Origin: Planctomycetaceae bacterium
GTDB taxonomy: Bacteria; Planctomycetota; Planctomycetia; Planctomycetales; Planctomycetaceae
DNA: 58,545 nucleotides
Assembly: GCA_002722955.1 (NCBI GenBank)
Contig: PBMZ01000145.1
Location: 1-58,545 of the forward strand
Reading direction: 5' to 3'
Shown in pieces: positions 7,715 through 16,677 of the stretch. The position numbers and the translations under genes were made by a program. The first letter of the stretch is position 1, and every line of letters begins with the position of its first letter. Under the pieces are notes generated by a model. It did no database searches, was not told the origin of the DNA, and worked only from the letters and a program-made list of their open reading frames with translations.

Positions 7715-8824
7715 ATGCCGATCAAGTTCCGCTGCATCCATTGCCGCCAATTCCTCGGGATTTCCCGCTCAAAAGCCGGAAACATCGTGGATTGTCCGAC
7801 GTGTGGACGAGCAGTCCGAGTACCTCAGCTGGACGGAAGCGTCGACCCGATTCCCAAACCGGCTTTCAATATGAGGGACTCGCGTTTGGTCAAAGCTTTG
7901 GACGAACTGGCGTCGATCGGAGAAATCGACGAGGACGAAGAGCACTACGACTTTAATAACTTGCAGCCAGAAACGAAGGAGCCGGAAGACTTCCAAGTCT
8001 CCGAAGCCCCCGCACCAGTGCCGGAACCGGTGGCGGTCGAGCCACCTTTGCCTCCGGAACCTGCAAAGACTCAAGAACCACCCAAGTCACCTGAGCTAAG
8101 CTTAAAAGGTGAAGCTGGTGTTAGCCCTGCACAGCCGACGGCAGCCCCAACATCCGACCCGCTAGCAGAACTTGCGGCGGCTGGTTCTGCGGCGAAATCG
8201 GACGCCATCCCAGCAACTGTTGTCCAAGGTTTTGGATTAGTGCCTGTTGTTGTTGCGGTGGCGACAGTCGGCGTTGTTTCGTTCGTCATGGGATATTGGG
8301 TTGGCGCCAAACAGCAAGCATCCCAACCGAGCAAGCAAGCACCAAATCCAGTGGCCCAGCAACCCAACGACACAGAAGAAACTGCTCCCGCCATTCAAGG
8401 TCGCATCACGTATAAGACCGAGGACGGCGACAGTCGCCCAGATCGTGGTGCTCGCGTGATCGTTTTGCCGAAGTCACGAGAGGGACAAAGTAAACTTGCG
8501 GTGGCTGGATTTCGCGCGGCCGACAGCGATTTCGATATCAACTTGGCCCGAGACACACTGCGGCGGCTTGGCGGTGACGTCGCCTTCGCGGATGAGTCGG
8601 GACGATTCGAGATCGAGTTGTCCGAACCTGGCTCTTTCCACATTTTGCTGATCTCACATTTTCGGCAGCGAGAGGATGGCGACGCTGAACTCGACCCCGA
8701 TCTGCAGACAGCGCTGGCGAAATACTTCTACTCGCCAATCGAATTGGTCGGGCGCCTGAAGTACGAATTTGGTCAGGTCAAGTTCAACGGAACAGGCACC
8801 GAACCTTGGGATCATTCCTTCTAG
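7715..8824 (+). CDS. Zinc-ribbon, Pro-rich, single-pass membrane protein
   Basis: The chosen ATG at 7715 gives 369 residues starting MPIKFRCIHCRQFLG. Two CxxC pairs (CIHC and CPTC, 17 residues apart) form an N-terminal zinc ribbon typical of planctomycete proteins whose ribbon precedes an acidic, proline-rich linker. One membrane segment lies near residues 170-200 (VPVVVAVATVGVVSFVMGYW). The C-terminal 150 residues form a beta-rich domain (GRITYKTEDGD ... GRFEIELSEPGSFHILL) resembling a carboxypeptidase-regulatory-like or peptidase-associated fold exposed outside the cytoplasm. The much longer open frame starting at 7208 overlaps the deaminase gene out of frame and is not the real start. Function unknown. 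A sensor or membrane-anchored binding protein is only a guess. Confidence 0.75.
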   Translation: MPIKFRCIHCRQFLGISRSKAGNIVDCPTCGRAVRVPQLDGSVDPIPKPAFNMRDSRLVKALDELASIGEIDEDEEHYDFNNLQPETKEPEDFQVSEAPAPVPEPVAVEPPLPPEPAKTQEPPKSPELSLKGEAGVSPAQPTAAPTSDPLAELAAAGSAAKSDAIPATVVQGFGLVPVVVAVATVGVVSFVMGYWVGAKQQASQPSKQAPNPVAQQPNDTEETAPAIQGRITYKTEDGDSRPDRGARVIVLPKSREGQSKLAVAGFRAADSDFDINLARDTLRRLGGDVAFADESGRFEIELSEPGSFHILLISHFRQREDGDAELDPDLQTALAKYFYSPIELVGRLKYEFGQVKFNGTGTEPWDHSF

Positions 8825-8842
8825 GGGCTGTCTCTCTATTCT

Positions 8843-8904
8843 TGAGCGGCACGGGGCTAGCCGCCGGTGAGGCAGAAACTCGCGGCTAGTGCCTTGCGGC
8901 TCAC
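8843..8904. repeat. Palindromic element, family K
   Basis: Imperfect arms GAGCGGCACGGGGCTAGCCG and CGGCTAGTGCCTTGCGGCTC face each other around a short GTGAGGCAGAAA centre. It lies between the zinc-ribbon gene and the sulfatase, and overlaps the upstream ATG of the sulfatase frame, which argues against that start. Confidence 0.65.
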
Positions 8905-8921
8905 CATTATCGGAGAAAGTT

Positions 8922-10451
8922 GTGACACAGAGTCGATTGCTGATCGTTTTCGTTTTGTTGCTGGGCTACTTCCTTGTTTCACAAAGCGCACAGGCTCAGC
9001 GTCCCAACATTTTGTTTGCCATCAGCGATGATCAATCGTTCCCGCACGCTTCCGCTTATGGAACAAAGGGAATCGAAACGCCGGTCTTCGATCGAGTCGC
9101 CCGCGAAGGCATCCTATTCAACAACGTATTCGCGGCCTCGCCAGGTTGCAGTCCTTGCCGAGCCGCCTTGCTAACCGGTCGACACACTTGGCAGATCGAG
9201 CACGCGGGCACACACGCCAGTTCGTTTTCATCAAAATATGTCACATTTCCGGACTTGCTCGAGAGTGCGGGATACCACATTGGCTACACCGGCAAAGGCT
9301 GGGGCCCCGGCAATTTCAAAGCCGGCGGCCGCACGCGAAATCCAGCGGGACCGTCGTACTCGAAGATCACAACGAAACCGCCGCACGGCGGGATTCGCAG
9401 CACGGACTATGCCGCGAACTTCGAGAAGTTTCTTTCTGATCGGAAAGACGGACAACCGTTTTGCTTTTGGTACGGCGGCTCCGAACCTCATCGCGGTTTT
9501 GAAAAGGGCGTCGGTCTGAAGGTTGGCAAGAAACTCGCGGACGCCCTCGTCCCCAAGTTCTTACCGGATACACCGGAGATTCGCTCGGACATTCTGGATT
9601 ACTACGTCGAGATTGAATGGTTCGACAAACATCTGGGCCGGATGCTCGATTTGTTGGAAAAATCAGGTGAACTCGACAACACGTTAATCATCGTCACGTC
9701 TGATAATGGTATGGCGTTCCCGCGAGCGAAAGCGAATTGTTATGAGTATGGCATTCATATGCCGCTGGCAATTCGTTGGGGCAAGGCTGTCCAAGCTGGC
9801 CGCGAGGTTGACGACCTTGTTGGCTTTGTTGACTTAACGGCCACGATGCTCGACGCCGCTGACGTCAAGCATCCCAGCAAGCAGTATCCGCTGGCAGGCC
9901 GCAGCATCATGAATATTCTGAAAGCGAAGAAGTCGGGTCTCGTCGATGATACCCGGACAGCAGTTTTTTCCGCCCGAGAACGTCACTCATCGTCGCGATA
10001 CGGAAACCTTGCCTATCCGCAACGATGTATTCGCACGCAGCAATTTTTGTTGACGCGAAACTTCCGCCCCAACCGCTGGCCTGCTGGAACTCCTCAAAAG
10101 TTCGACAAACCTGGAGTGCTAGGCCCGATGCACGGTGGCTATCACGACATCGACGCTTGTCCGAGCTTGACGTTCTTGATCGAGCACCGCGAGGATGAGT
10201 CCATCAAGCGTTTCTTCCACTGGTCCGTTGACAAACGCCCCGAACTGGAACTGTTTGATATCAAGTCCGATCCCGCCTGTCTGAACAACTTGGCATATGA
10301 CCGAAAGTACAAGTCCACGCGCAACGAGTTGAACAAACAACTAACCGACTACCTAACATCAACTGGCGACCCCCGAATCCTAGACGGCGGCGACATTTTC
10401 GAAACGTACAAACGCTACAGCCGCATTCGCACGTTTCCAAAGCCTGAGTGA
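8922..10451 (+). CDS. Secreted sulfatase (formylglycine-dependent, family S1)
   Basis: A GTG start at 8922 preceded by GGAGA gives 509 residues. An upstream ATG at 8889 lies inside a palindrome and has no ribosome site. A signal peptide ends near QSAQA. RPNILFAISDDQ supplies the paired metal aspartates of the alkaline-phosphatase/sulfatase fold, and GCSPCRAALLTGR carries the CxPxR formylglycine motif, in which the first cysteine would be oxidised. TGKGWGPGN and VTSDNGM are further family landmarks. It should remove sulfate esters from sulfated polysaccharides or other organic sulfates in the periplasm or outside. Planctomycete genomes encode many such enzymes. The nearby sialidase-like, fuconolactonase-like and O-acetylesterase genes fit glycan use. 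The exact substrate cannot be told from sequence. Confidence 0.9.
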   Translation: MTQSRLLIVFVLLLGYFLVSQSAQAQRPNILFAISDDQSFPHASAYGTKGIETPVFDRVAREGILFNNVFAASPGCSPCRAALLTGRHTWQIEHAGTHASSFSSKYVTFPDLLESAGYHIGYTGKGWGPGNFKAGGRTRNPAGPSYSKITTKPPHGGIRSTDYAANFEKFLSDRKDGQPFCFWYGGSEPHRGFEKGVGLKVGKKLADALVPKFLPDTPEIRSDILDYYVEIEWFDKHLGRMLDLLEKSGELDNTLIIVTSDNGMAFPRAKANCYEYGIHMPLAIRWGKAVQAGREVDDLVGFVDLTATMLDAADVKHPSKQYPLAGRSIMNILKAKKSGLVDDTRTAVFSARERHSSSRYGNLAYPQRCIRTQQFLLTRNFRPNRWPAGTPQKFDKPGVLGPMHGGYHDIDACPSLTFLIEHREDESIKRFFHWSVDKRPELELFDIKSDPACLNNLAYDRKYKSTRNELNKQLTDYLTSTGDPRILDGGDIFETYKRYSRIRTFPKPE

Positions 10452-10464
10452 TTCCCTAAGCCCG

Positions 10465-11424
10465 TCAGTCTTCGGCGATCTCCCAAACCTTCACCACCTT
10501 GTCATAGCTTCCGGAAGCTAACCGCTTGTTGTCGCGTGAAAAGGCTAAAGCTGTCACGCTGAAGCCAAGGCGTCCGTCGGTGTGGGCGACGATCTTTTTG
10601 ACTAGGCGATCGTTGTCGCGCATGTTCCAAAGAAGGATCGAGCCGTGTCGTTCACCGGTGGCAAGATACGTTCCATCGTCTGACCAAGCCAACGCCGTGA
10701 CGACTCCGCGATGCCCGGTTAGCTTGCTGGCTTCCTTGCCATCGGACGTGTCCCACAGGATGGCTGTTTGTGTGTACGCGCCGGATGCGAGTGTCTTGCC
10801 ATCGGGACTGATTGCCAATGCCAGCACTTGTCGGTTTGGAAAGGCATCGATCTTGGCTCGCTCTTCGCCGGACGGCAGATCGAAGATGCGAATCTCGCCG
10901 GTGCGAGTACCTGTTGCGAATTGCTTCGAGTTGGGAGCGATCGCGAGTGCACTCACCCAACTCTTGAAGCCGCCGATCCTAAGTAGCGGCTTGGGTTGGC
11001 CAGACTTCCAAACCTCGACGAAACCGTTTCGACCGCCGGTAATCGCCAAGCCGCCCTCATCGCCAACTGCCACGCAATTGACGGTGGCCCCGCCAAATTG
11101 AGCCTGTTTGTTGACCTCGGCCGCCGACTTCAGATCCCACGTGTGCATGCCAAATTGGGTCGAGGAGAAAATCCACTTGTCGTCTTTCGTAATCAGCAGA
11201 TCATGCACCCAATCGCGGTGTCCGTCTAAACGATGACGCACGGTTTTCTCTTTGAGGTCCCAGATTCGGACTGTTTTGTCCCAACTCGCCGAAGCCAACA
11301 GGTGCCCATTGGACGTGAACTGAAGCGAGCTAATGACGTTTTCGTGGCCTTCGAAAGTAATTGGCGTTTGAGCCGTCACCATCGAGAATGCGGCGACAAG
11401 CATCCATTCGTTTAACATGATCAT
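10465..11424 (-). CDS. Secreted seven-bladed WD40 repeat protein
   Basis: The start at 11424 gives 319 residues, beginning with a hydrophobic leader (MLVAAFSMVTAQT). Seven WD40 repeats follow, each ending in a WD-like dipeptide: TVRIWD, GMHTWD, FVEVWK, EIRIFD, TAILWD, SILLWN and VVKVWE. The last closes the propeller five residues from the end, so the domain is a complete seven-bladed ring with nothing else attached. Such rings act as protein-binding platforms. In planctomycetes they often sit beside DUF1501/DUF1549/DUF1553 genes, as here, where a divergent DUF1501 gene starts at 11531. A second such association is at 58103. No enzymatic residues are visible. Confidence 0.85.
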   Translation of the reverse strand: MIMLNEWMLVAAFSMVTAQTPITFEGHENVISSLQFTSNGHLLASASWDKTVRIWDLKEKTVRHRLDGHRDWVHDLLITKDDKWIFSSTQFGMHTWDLKSAAEVNKQAQFGGATVNCVAVGDEGGLAITGGRNGFVEVWKSGQPKPLLRIGGFKSWVSALAIAPNSKQFATGTRTGEIRIFDLPSGEERAKIDAFPNRQVLALAISPDGKTLASGAYTQTAILWDTSDGKEASKLTGHRGVVTALAWSDDGTYLATGERHGSILLWNMRDNDRLVKKIVAHTDGRLGFSVTALAFSRDNKRLASGSYDKVVKVWEIAED

Positions 11425-11530
11425 CCCAACGTTTGTGCGAACCATTCATGTTTCTTACGCTTGACGGATCGTGTATGATCTTTGTTGGTCAAGGCGAACG
11501 ATTTCTACTCATCGTAACGGATCTTCTCCA

Positions 11531-12961
11531 ATGCAGACACAATCAGACTTGCAACATCCGAACTTTCATCGACGCGAGTTTCTGCAAGCTGGGGCGTTGG
11601 CAGCATTGGGCGGACTTTCGATCTCGGACGTTGCCGCCTTGCAAGCCGAACAGCAGGACGCCGCGCGAGGACCTCGCCGTCAACTCGCGGTGATTTACAT
11701 TGTGCTCACTGGCGGATTAGCTCAGCACGAAAGCTTTGATCCGAAGCCCGAAGCGCCGGTGAACATTCGCGGCGAATTTGAAACCATCCAAACGAAGACA
11801 CCGGGTTTGTTCATCTCCGAGCACTTGCCGATGTTGGCGGCGCGAAGCGATAAGTGGGCCGTCTGCCGGTCGCTGTCTCATACTTGGAACGAACACATTC
11901 AAGCCACCAGCATGATGCTGACGGGACGCAGCGTTCTTTCGCCGAACTTCAGCCGCATTCCGAAGCCAACCGACTTTCCTGGGATTGCCTCGGTGGCGGG
12001 AAGAATGGTTCTGCCGCATAACAGCTTGCCCAGCGCGGCGGTCTTGCCGTATTCGATTGAAACGCCCGGCACTAAAGCCGGCATGATGGGCTCGCGACAC
12101 GATCCTTGGATGATCAAAGCTGCATCTGATTGTAAGTGGTCGGGGGCTTGCCCGAATTGTTGGGATCACCAAAGACGACCCGTGCAGCAGCACACGGGCT
12201 GGCCAGTTTTTCAAGCTCCCAACTTGCGGCTGCCGGACGGTATCACGCAACCTCGATTAGATGCACGTAAGAGTCTGCTGCAAGTTGTCGAAGACAGACA
12301 ACGAAAGCTGGACGCATCATCGGCGACAGTGAGTCTTGATACTTACCGTTCAGGTGCGCTGTCGTTGTTGACTTCGGGAAAAGTCCGAAGTGCATTCGAC
12401 ATCAACAATGAAGCCCCCAAAACGCTCGATGCCTACGGTCGGAACTTGTTCGGTTACTCGCTGTTATTTGCGGCGAGACTGGTCGAACTTGGCGTCAGTA
12501 TGATCCAAGTCAACCTTGGCCGCGGTGGCTTCGATACTCACGGGAATGCGTTCGACCACTTGAAGAACTTGATGCTGCCACCAACCGATCAAGCCATGTC
12601 AGCATTGCTCGATGACTTGGACGGCCGAGGCTTACTTGACGATACTTTGATCGTTGCCGCTGGTGAATTTGGTCGCACGCCAAAGATATTCCGCTTGCCA
12701 CAATTCTATGAATTGCCCGGCCGCGATCACTGGGGAGCGGTCCAATCCGTATTCTTCGCCGGCGGTGGAGTGCGCGGTGGCAACGTGATTGGTGCGTCGG
12801 ACAGACACGGTGGTTATCCCAAGGAAGCCAAGCAAACACCAGAAAACTTGGCCGCGTCGATCTACGACGCTTTGGGCATTGATGCGCATGCCGCGTGGAA
12901 AGACAGCAATGGCCGCCCGTACCACGTTTATCACGCAGAGCCAATCGAGGGACTTGTGTAG
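11531..12961 (+). CDS. DUF1501 protein with Tat signal (paralog 1 of 5)
   Basis: The ATG at 11531 gives 476 residues beginning with a twin-arginine signal (HRREFLQAGALAALGG), so the folded protein is expected to be exported by Tat. The DUF1501 core shows the usual landmarks: TGGLAQHESFDPKP, ARLVELGVSMIQVNLG with DTHGN, and GEFGRTP followed by GRDHWG. These residues place the family in the alkaline-phosphatase/sulfatase fold with probable metal binding. Between GEFGRTP and GRDHWG this copy has about six extra residues compared with the other copies here. The biochemical activity of DUF1501 is not established. It is divergent from the WD40 gene at 10465-11424. The longer open frame back to 11471 lacks the export signal at its start and is not preferred. 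Confidence 0.9.
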   Translation: MQTQSDLQHPNFHRREFLQAGALAALGGLSISDVAALQAEQQDAARGPRRQLAVIYIVLTGGLAQHESFDPKPEAPVNIRGEFETIQTKTPGLFISEHLPMLAARSDKWAVCRSLSHTWNEHIQATSMMLTGRSVLSPNFSRIPKPTDFPGIASVAGRMVLPHNSLPSAAVLPYSIETPGTKAGMMGSRHDPWMIKAASDCKWSGACPNCWDHQRRPVQQHTGWPVFQAPNLRLPDGITQPRLDARKSLLQVVEDRQRKLDASSATVSLDTYRSGALSLLTSGKVRSAFDINNEAPKTLDAYGRNLFGYSLLFAARLVELGVSMIQVNLGRGGFDTHGNAFDHLKNLMLPPTDQAMSALLDDLDGRGLLDDTLIVAAGEFGRTPKIFRLPQFYELPGRDHWGAVQSVFFAGGGVRGGNVIGASDRHGGYPKEAKQTPENLAASIYDALGIDAHAAWKDSNGRPYHVYHAEPIEGLV

Positions 12962-13037
12962 GGCGGCACAGATTCTTGTTTTTGTGGGCTCGCGGGTCCT
13001 GCGATCGGAGTCGCAGTTCCATATTTAGGTAGCGCTG

Positions 13038-14138
13038 TTATCCAAGAATCTCAGTGACGCGATCCATAGCCAAGAAGTTCGCAACCAACGGTTGAGAACA
13101 GTCTTCTTGCGACTGCTGCCAAGTTGCCCACAAGCCGTCCGGAGTCGCCAGGACGTCGACATACCGACTGCAACCAGTTCCCCAAGGGCTGACGAACGCC
13201 GGCAACTCTTTCGACAGTCGATGAATCTTGCTTTGATCGTCATTGAGCCAGTAAGCGACGCCGCCGAGTTCCTCGCACGAGTAGCCTCGCGGACGCCTCA
13301 CTGCCGCGGAGTGCTCGTCCATCTTGCGAAGCGATTCGCCACCATCATAAAACAGCAGAGTAACGGAGATCTCTTCAAAGGCACCAACGCGAGGCGCATC
13401 AAACAGCGCCGTGCCTCGAGACATCGCCACATCCCAAGTCGTCCCGCGAGGAAAGCAGGCGTAGTTCGGAGACTCGAAGGTCCCGTCAGGCCGACGATGG
13501 GCGATGGCCATATTCGAACTCGTCCAGCCATAAGGGTGTGTGCAGAACCCCATAGACATGCCATCGGCGTGTTCGTAAAGGAAGGGATCTTTAACGTGCA
13601 AGTAGCTCGAGTCGTCACACTCGATGAGTGTTGTTATGGCGGCTTCGCGCAGTCCGGCGATCGAATCAGCCTTGATGAAATCGACCGTCCAAACACCAGT
13701 GTCGGGCTTCAGGAATTCGGCGAGATGATCAGGGTAGGGGATTCCGGTCTTTTCTGTTGAAACGAACAGTTCGACTCCACCGGGTGTCAGCCGCAGTGCA
13801 CTACCTTCGATCGAGATCACCTGACGATCGCCAACATTCAAGTCCGCCCTCGAAAAGCTCAACTCTTTCTGAAAACTATTGCCATGATCCGTCGACCGAA
13901 AGATCGCCAGTTCGAGACCCCGAGTTCCCGCTGACAAGCCAGTCCGTGAATCACCGTGGTTTCGGTATCTCCCAACAAGCAACAGATCGCCGTTCGCGTC
14001 GACTTGCATGTTGCCACCGCCAAACCAAAAGCCCTCGCATTGACCCAGCGGCTCGACAATCGTGCGAGCCGCTTGCTGATCGATCAACGCATCGGTCAAC
14101 TGCTTAAGTTTTGCTTCCAGTGAGGCGTCTAATGTCAT
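13038..14138 (-). CDS. Sialidase-like beta-propeller protein
   Basis: The 366-residue product contains an Asp-box (STDHGNSF near residue 88) and repeated beta-strand patterns (GDLLLVGRYRN, GVELFVSTEKTG, DGLWATWQQS) of the sialidase / glycoside-hydrolase propeller superfamily. GQCEGFWFGGGNMQVDANGD near the start resembles the first blade of such enzymes. No signal peptide is visible at the chosen ATG, so it may be cytoplasmic. Arginine-triad residues needed for true sialidase action cannot be confirmed by eye, so a glycosidase or a non-catalytic propeller are both possible. It is convergent with the DUF1501 gene, and its start faces the 600-base gap before the outer-membrane protein. Confidence 0.6.
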   Translation of the reverse strand: MTLDASLEAKLKQLTDALIDQQAARTIVEPLGQCEGFWFGGGNMQVDANGDLLLVGRYRNHGDSRTGLSAGTRGLELAIFRSTDHGNSFQKELSFSRADLNVGDRQVISIEGSALRLTPGGVELFVSTEKTGIPYPDHLAEFLKPDTGVWTVDFIKADSIAGLREAAITTLIECDDSSYLHVKDPFLYEHADGMSMGFCTHPYGWTSSNMAIAHRRPDGTFESPNYACFPRGTTWDVAMSRGTALFDAPRVGAFEEISVTLLFYDGGESLRKMDEHSAAVRRPRGYSCEELGGVAYWLNDDQSKIHRLSKELPAFVSPWGTGCSRYVDVLATPDGLWATWQQSQEDCSQPLVANFLAMDRVTEILG

Positions 14139-14738
14139 TGGTCCACCAGTATCGGAATTCTTCGTGCCGTTCGTTTCTGCCTTTGCTAAGCGAGCGACAT
14201 TAACGACCTTTCAGGACGGTGACAATCGCTCAAATCGCGACGCGCCGGCAAATTCAAGAAAACGGCAATTGATTGCAATTCGCCTAAGTCGCGGCGACTC
14301 GCCTTCAATTGCATGGTGTTCATCCATTTCAATTGCAGCAGCCGGTGGCAATCTAGGGTGACTTTAACGGTTCTCCGGAATGTTCCGCATTTAATGGTTT
14401 TGGCCATGAGAATCCGCATAATTGGCACACAGCGAATTGCTGCAGTCTAGCCCTCTTGTCAATCCGCCGATGATTGCCTTAGTCACTGCGCCCTGTGAGC
14501 GTATTAACCGTTCCACGGATGCTAGCCAATGTGCCGGCTGTTCGAATCCGAATAGGTGTAGCGATCATAACGACGTAGCCGAGCTCGCAACGGTTTGCTG
14601 GGAGGCACCAACCGAGCTCTTGCGAATTCGGCTACTCGAAGTAACAAGGTGACCCGTCGTCACGCGATTGGAACAAATTGGTGACTCAGCGCTTTGCGCC
14701 ACTGCCACATTGTGTTGCCCAGATGGGGGAGTTCAGAG
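14139..14738. other. 600-base intergenic region
   Basis: No convincing gene lies in this divergent gap. Short frames at 14164-14361 and 14422-14652 have no codon pattern or recognisable motif. It holds a palindrome at 14575-14635 and presumably the promoters of the two flanking divergent genes. Confidence 0.5.
14575..14635. repeat. Palindromic element, family I (GTAG foot)
   Basis: It begins GTAGCCGAGCTCGCAA and ends TTGCGAATTCGGCTAC, so GTAGCCGA pairs with TCGGCTAC. An inner CGAGCTC block is shared by the two arms. The centre is GTTTGCTGGGAGGC. It is 104 nt upstream of the outer-membrane protein start. Confidence 0.7.
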
Positions 14739-16403
14739 ATGAAACGAATTGTCGCACGCGGATTGTTGATTGCTGGTGTTTTGTCGCTGCAACAACTTTC
14801 GATCGCCGAAGATGGTGACGGAGGATTCATCCGCCTAGAAAACATTGGTCAAAACCCAACGGCACCTGACCCTGGCAACCAGACCATAAATGCCGAAGCT
14901 GTTCCGCTGGGAAACTTGCCAGAATACGTACCGGTTCCTGGTGGCAACTTGGAGCCGACACCTGAAGTAATTCCTGTCAGCAATGAAGAGGTCTTCGAGC
15001 CACAACAGCCGCTGACGATCGACTTGACTTCAGGCGACGAAGGCGAGTTCTCGCAGCAACCCGTGCAACAAGCGTACGAAGCTCGAGGTGATTTCAACAC
15101 GCCGCTCGACGGATCCTCGGAAGGCTACGTTGATCCGACGTACGATCCGGCTCGCGAAGCACCTCCATTCGACGACAACGATCCGGTCGCCGACGAGTAT
15201 GCTGATCCCAACGACGCGGCATTGATTCAACCTGTGGGTGCTCAGCCCGAAAACATCAGTATTCTGAACAGCGAGCATCACGACGTCAGCATTCTTGACA
15301 ACTTTGAAGAACCGCAAGCACCCGCCGCAGCCGCACAAGACTTCCAACCTCAGCAGACTTGGACGGCAGGCCACACCACGTTACAACGCAAGCCGAACAA
15401 AGGCGGCATTCGCTGGGTCTCGGCAGTACGCGACTGGTGGGGGCACTCCTCATGCGATGATTGCAACTCTGGATGTCAGGATGCTTGCGAACCGGTGTGT
15501 TGCCCGAAGTTCTGGGAACATCGCACTGGGCTGAATGGTTCTTTCTTGTACTTGCATACGACGAACATCGACTTGCCGTACACAACGCATGTTGACGGTA
15601 ACACTCAAGCCGCCGTGCCGCTGGCACCGACAAATTCGCTCGACCCAGACTATGATCCTGGTTTCCGAGTCGGCTTCAGCTACGCGTTGGACTATCGCTC
15701 CAGCATTACTGCGAACTATTGGTTCTACGAAAGTAGTGCGACCGACAACGTGAACTTGCCCGGCGGCACTGGCTTCCTGCGTCCCGAGTTGGTTCATCCC
15801 AACACGGTCAACGTCTTCGCAGATCGCTTGGCAGCCGATGCGCGTTACGATATCGATTTCCAAATGGTCGACGTCAACTACAAGTCCGCACTGTGGGGCG
15901 GTCAAGATTACTTCTTGAACTATGCTCTCGGATTCCGTTACGCCAATCTGGATCAAGACTTCGACGTTGTTTACACAAACAACGACGCGTTGACGGTCGA
16001 TACCGAAATCGACTTTGATGGTTACGGGCCCCGACTTGGGCTGGAAGGCGAGAGACTGCTTGGGCGTCGCGGCCTGTTGGTTTATAGCAAAGCCCACGCG
16101 AACTTCTTGGTTGGTGAGTTCACCTCGAACTACTTGCAACGCAACGCCACGACCGATGTCACGCAAGCTCACGCTGGGTTCGAAGACGACCGTATCGTCA
16201 CGCAACTCGAGTACGAGATGGGACTTGGCTGGCAAAATCGTTGCGGTACATTCCGCGTGACAGCGGGTTACTACATCGGAGCCTGGTTCAACAGTGTGAC
16301 AACACCAAGCTTTATCCGAGCCGTCCAAGCCAGCAATTTCGACAACGTCGACGAAACGTTGACCTTCGACGGCCTGACCGCTCGAGCGGAAGTTCGCTGG
16401 TAA
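14739..16403 (+). CDS. Outer-membrane beta-barrel protein (Legionella OMP / Lpg1974-like) with cysteine cluster
   Basis: The ATG at 14739, 6 nt after GGGGGAG, gives 554 residues with a cleavable signal peptide (about residues 1-24). A long acidic, proline-rich region (about 25-215) precedes a cysteine cluster, SSCDDCNSGCQDACEPVCC, near residue 250. From there a barrel-like sequence of alternating aromatic strands runs to the end, finishing TARAEVRW, a terminal aromatic residue typical of outer-membrane proteins. Segments such as FRVGFSYALDYRSS, VDVNYKSALWGGQDYF and DGYGPRLGLEGERLL match the pattern of the Legionella-type major outer-membrane protein family common in planctomycetes. It probably sits in the outer membrane as a pore or structural barrel. 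The unpaired-looking cysteines could form disulfides or anchor it to other wall proteins, which is inference. A terminator follows directly. Confidence 0.8.
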   Translation: MKRIVARGLLIAGVLSLQQLSIAEDGDGGFIRLENIGQNPTAPDPGNQTINAEAVPLGNLPEYVPVPGGNLEPTPEVIPVSNEEVFEPQQPLTIDLTSGDEGEFSQQPVQQAYEARGDFNTPLDGSSEGYVDPTYDPAREAPPFDDNDPVADEYADPNDAALIQPVGAQPENISILNSEHHDVSILDNFEEPQAPAAAAQDFQPQQTWTAGHTTLQRKPNKGGIRWVSAVRDWWGHSSCDDCNSGCQDACEPVCCPKFWEHRTGLNGSFLYLHTTNIDLPYTTHVDGNTQAAVPLAPTNSLDPDYDPGFRVGFSYALDYRSSITANYWFYESSATDNVNLPGGTGFLRPELVHPNTVNVFADRLAADARYDIDFQMVDVNYKSALWGGQDYFLNYALGFRYANLDQDFDVVYTNNDALTVDTEIDFDGYGPRLGLEGERLLGRRGLLVYSKAHANFLVGEFTSNYLQRNATTDVTQAHAGFEDDRIVTQLEYEMGLGWQNRCGTFRVTAGYYIGAWFNSVTTPSFIRAVQASNFDNVDETLTFDGLTARAEVRW

Positions 16404-16436
16404 GCGTCTACTTCAAGACAACCTGGAAACGATCTG

Positions 16437-16474
16437 GCCGCGATCCAACAAGTTTGGGTCGCGGCTTTTCTCTT
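16437..16474 (+). terminator. Rho-independent terminator after the outer-membrane protein
   Basis: GCCGCGATCC pairs with GGGTCGCGGC around an AACAAGTTT loop (one-base mismatch) and is followed by TTTTCTCTT. It starts 33 nt after the stop codon. Confidence 0.8.
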
Positions 16475-16510
16475 AGCTCTTTGTTGATTACCGGGGTGGC
16501 TGGGGACGAG

Positions 16511-16554
16511 TCTTCGAGTCCCCAGACTTGCAAAGATATCTGGGGACTCGAAGA
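16511..16554. repeat. Palindromic element, family G
   Basis: TCTTCGAGTCCCCAGA and TCTGGGGACTCGAAGA are a perfect 16-base inverted pair around CTTGCAAAGATA. A further CTGGGGACGAG copy of the stem lies just upstream at about 16500. No other copy was found in the window. Confidence 0.8.
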
Positions 16555-16677
16555 TTCGACCACAGCCACACCCTTTTCTTGCCATGGTCTTTCAAGCCCG
16601 CCCCTTGCCGCCAATCAAACGTTGTCATAACCTCAGGCTTCATGGAAACACAAACGGAAGATTGACCGAGACAACTT

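Noticed and set aside
14538..14560. GGCTGTTCGAATCC resembles a tRNA T-loop (TTCGAATCC)
   Set aside because: The flanking bases do not form the T-stem, and no acceptor, D or anticodon arms lie at the right spacing on either strand.
15450..16328. A 292-residue frame on the minus strand
   Set aside because: It lies wholly opposite the outer-membrane protein gene, whose signal peptide and barrel pattern are clear; the minus frame has no motif.
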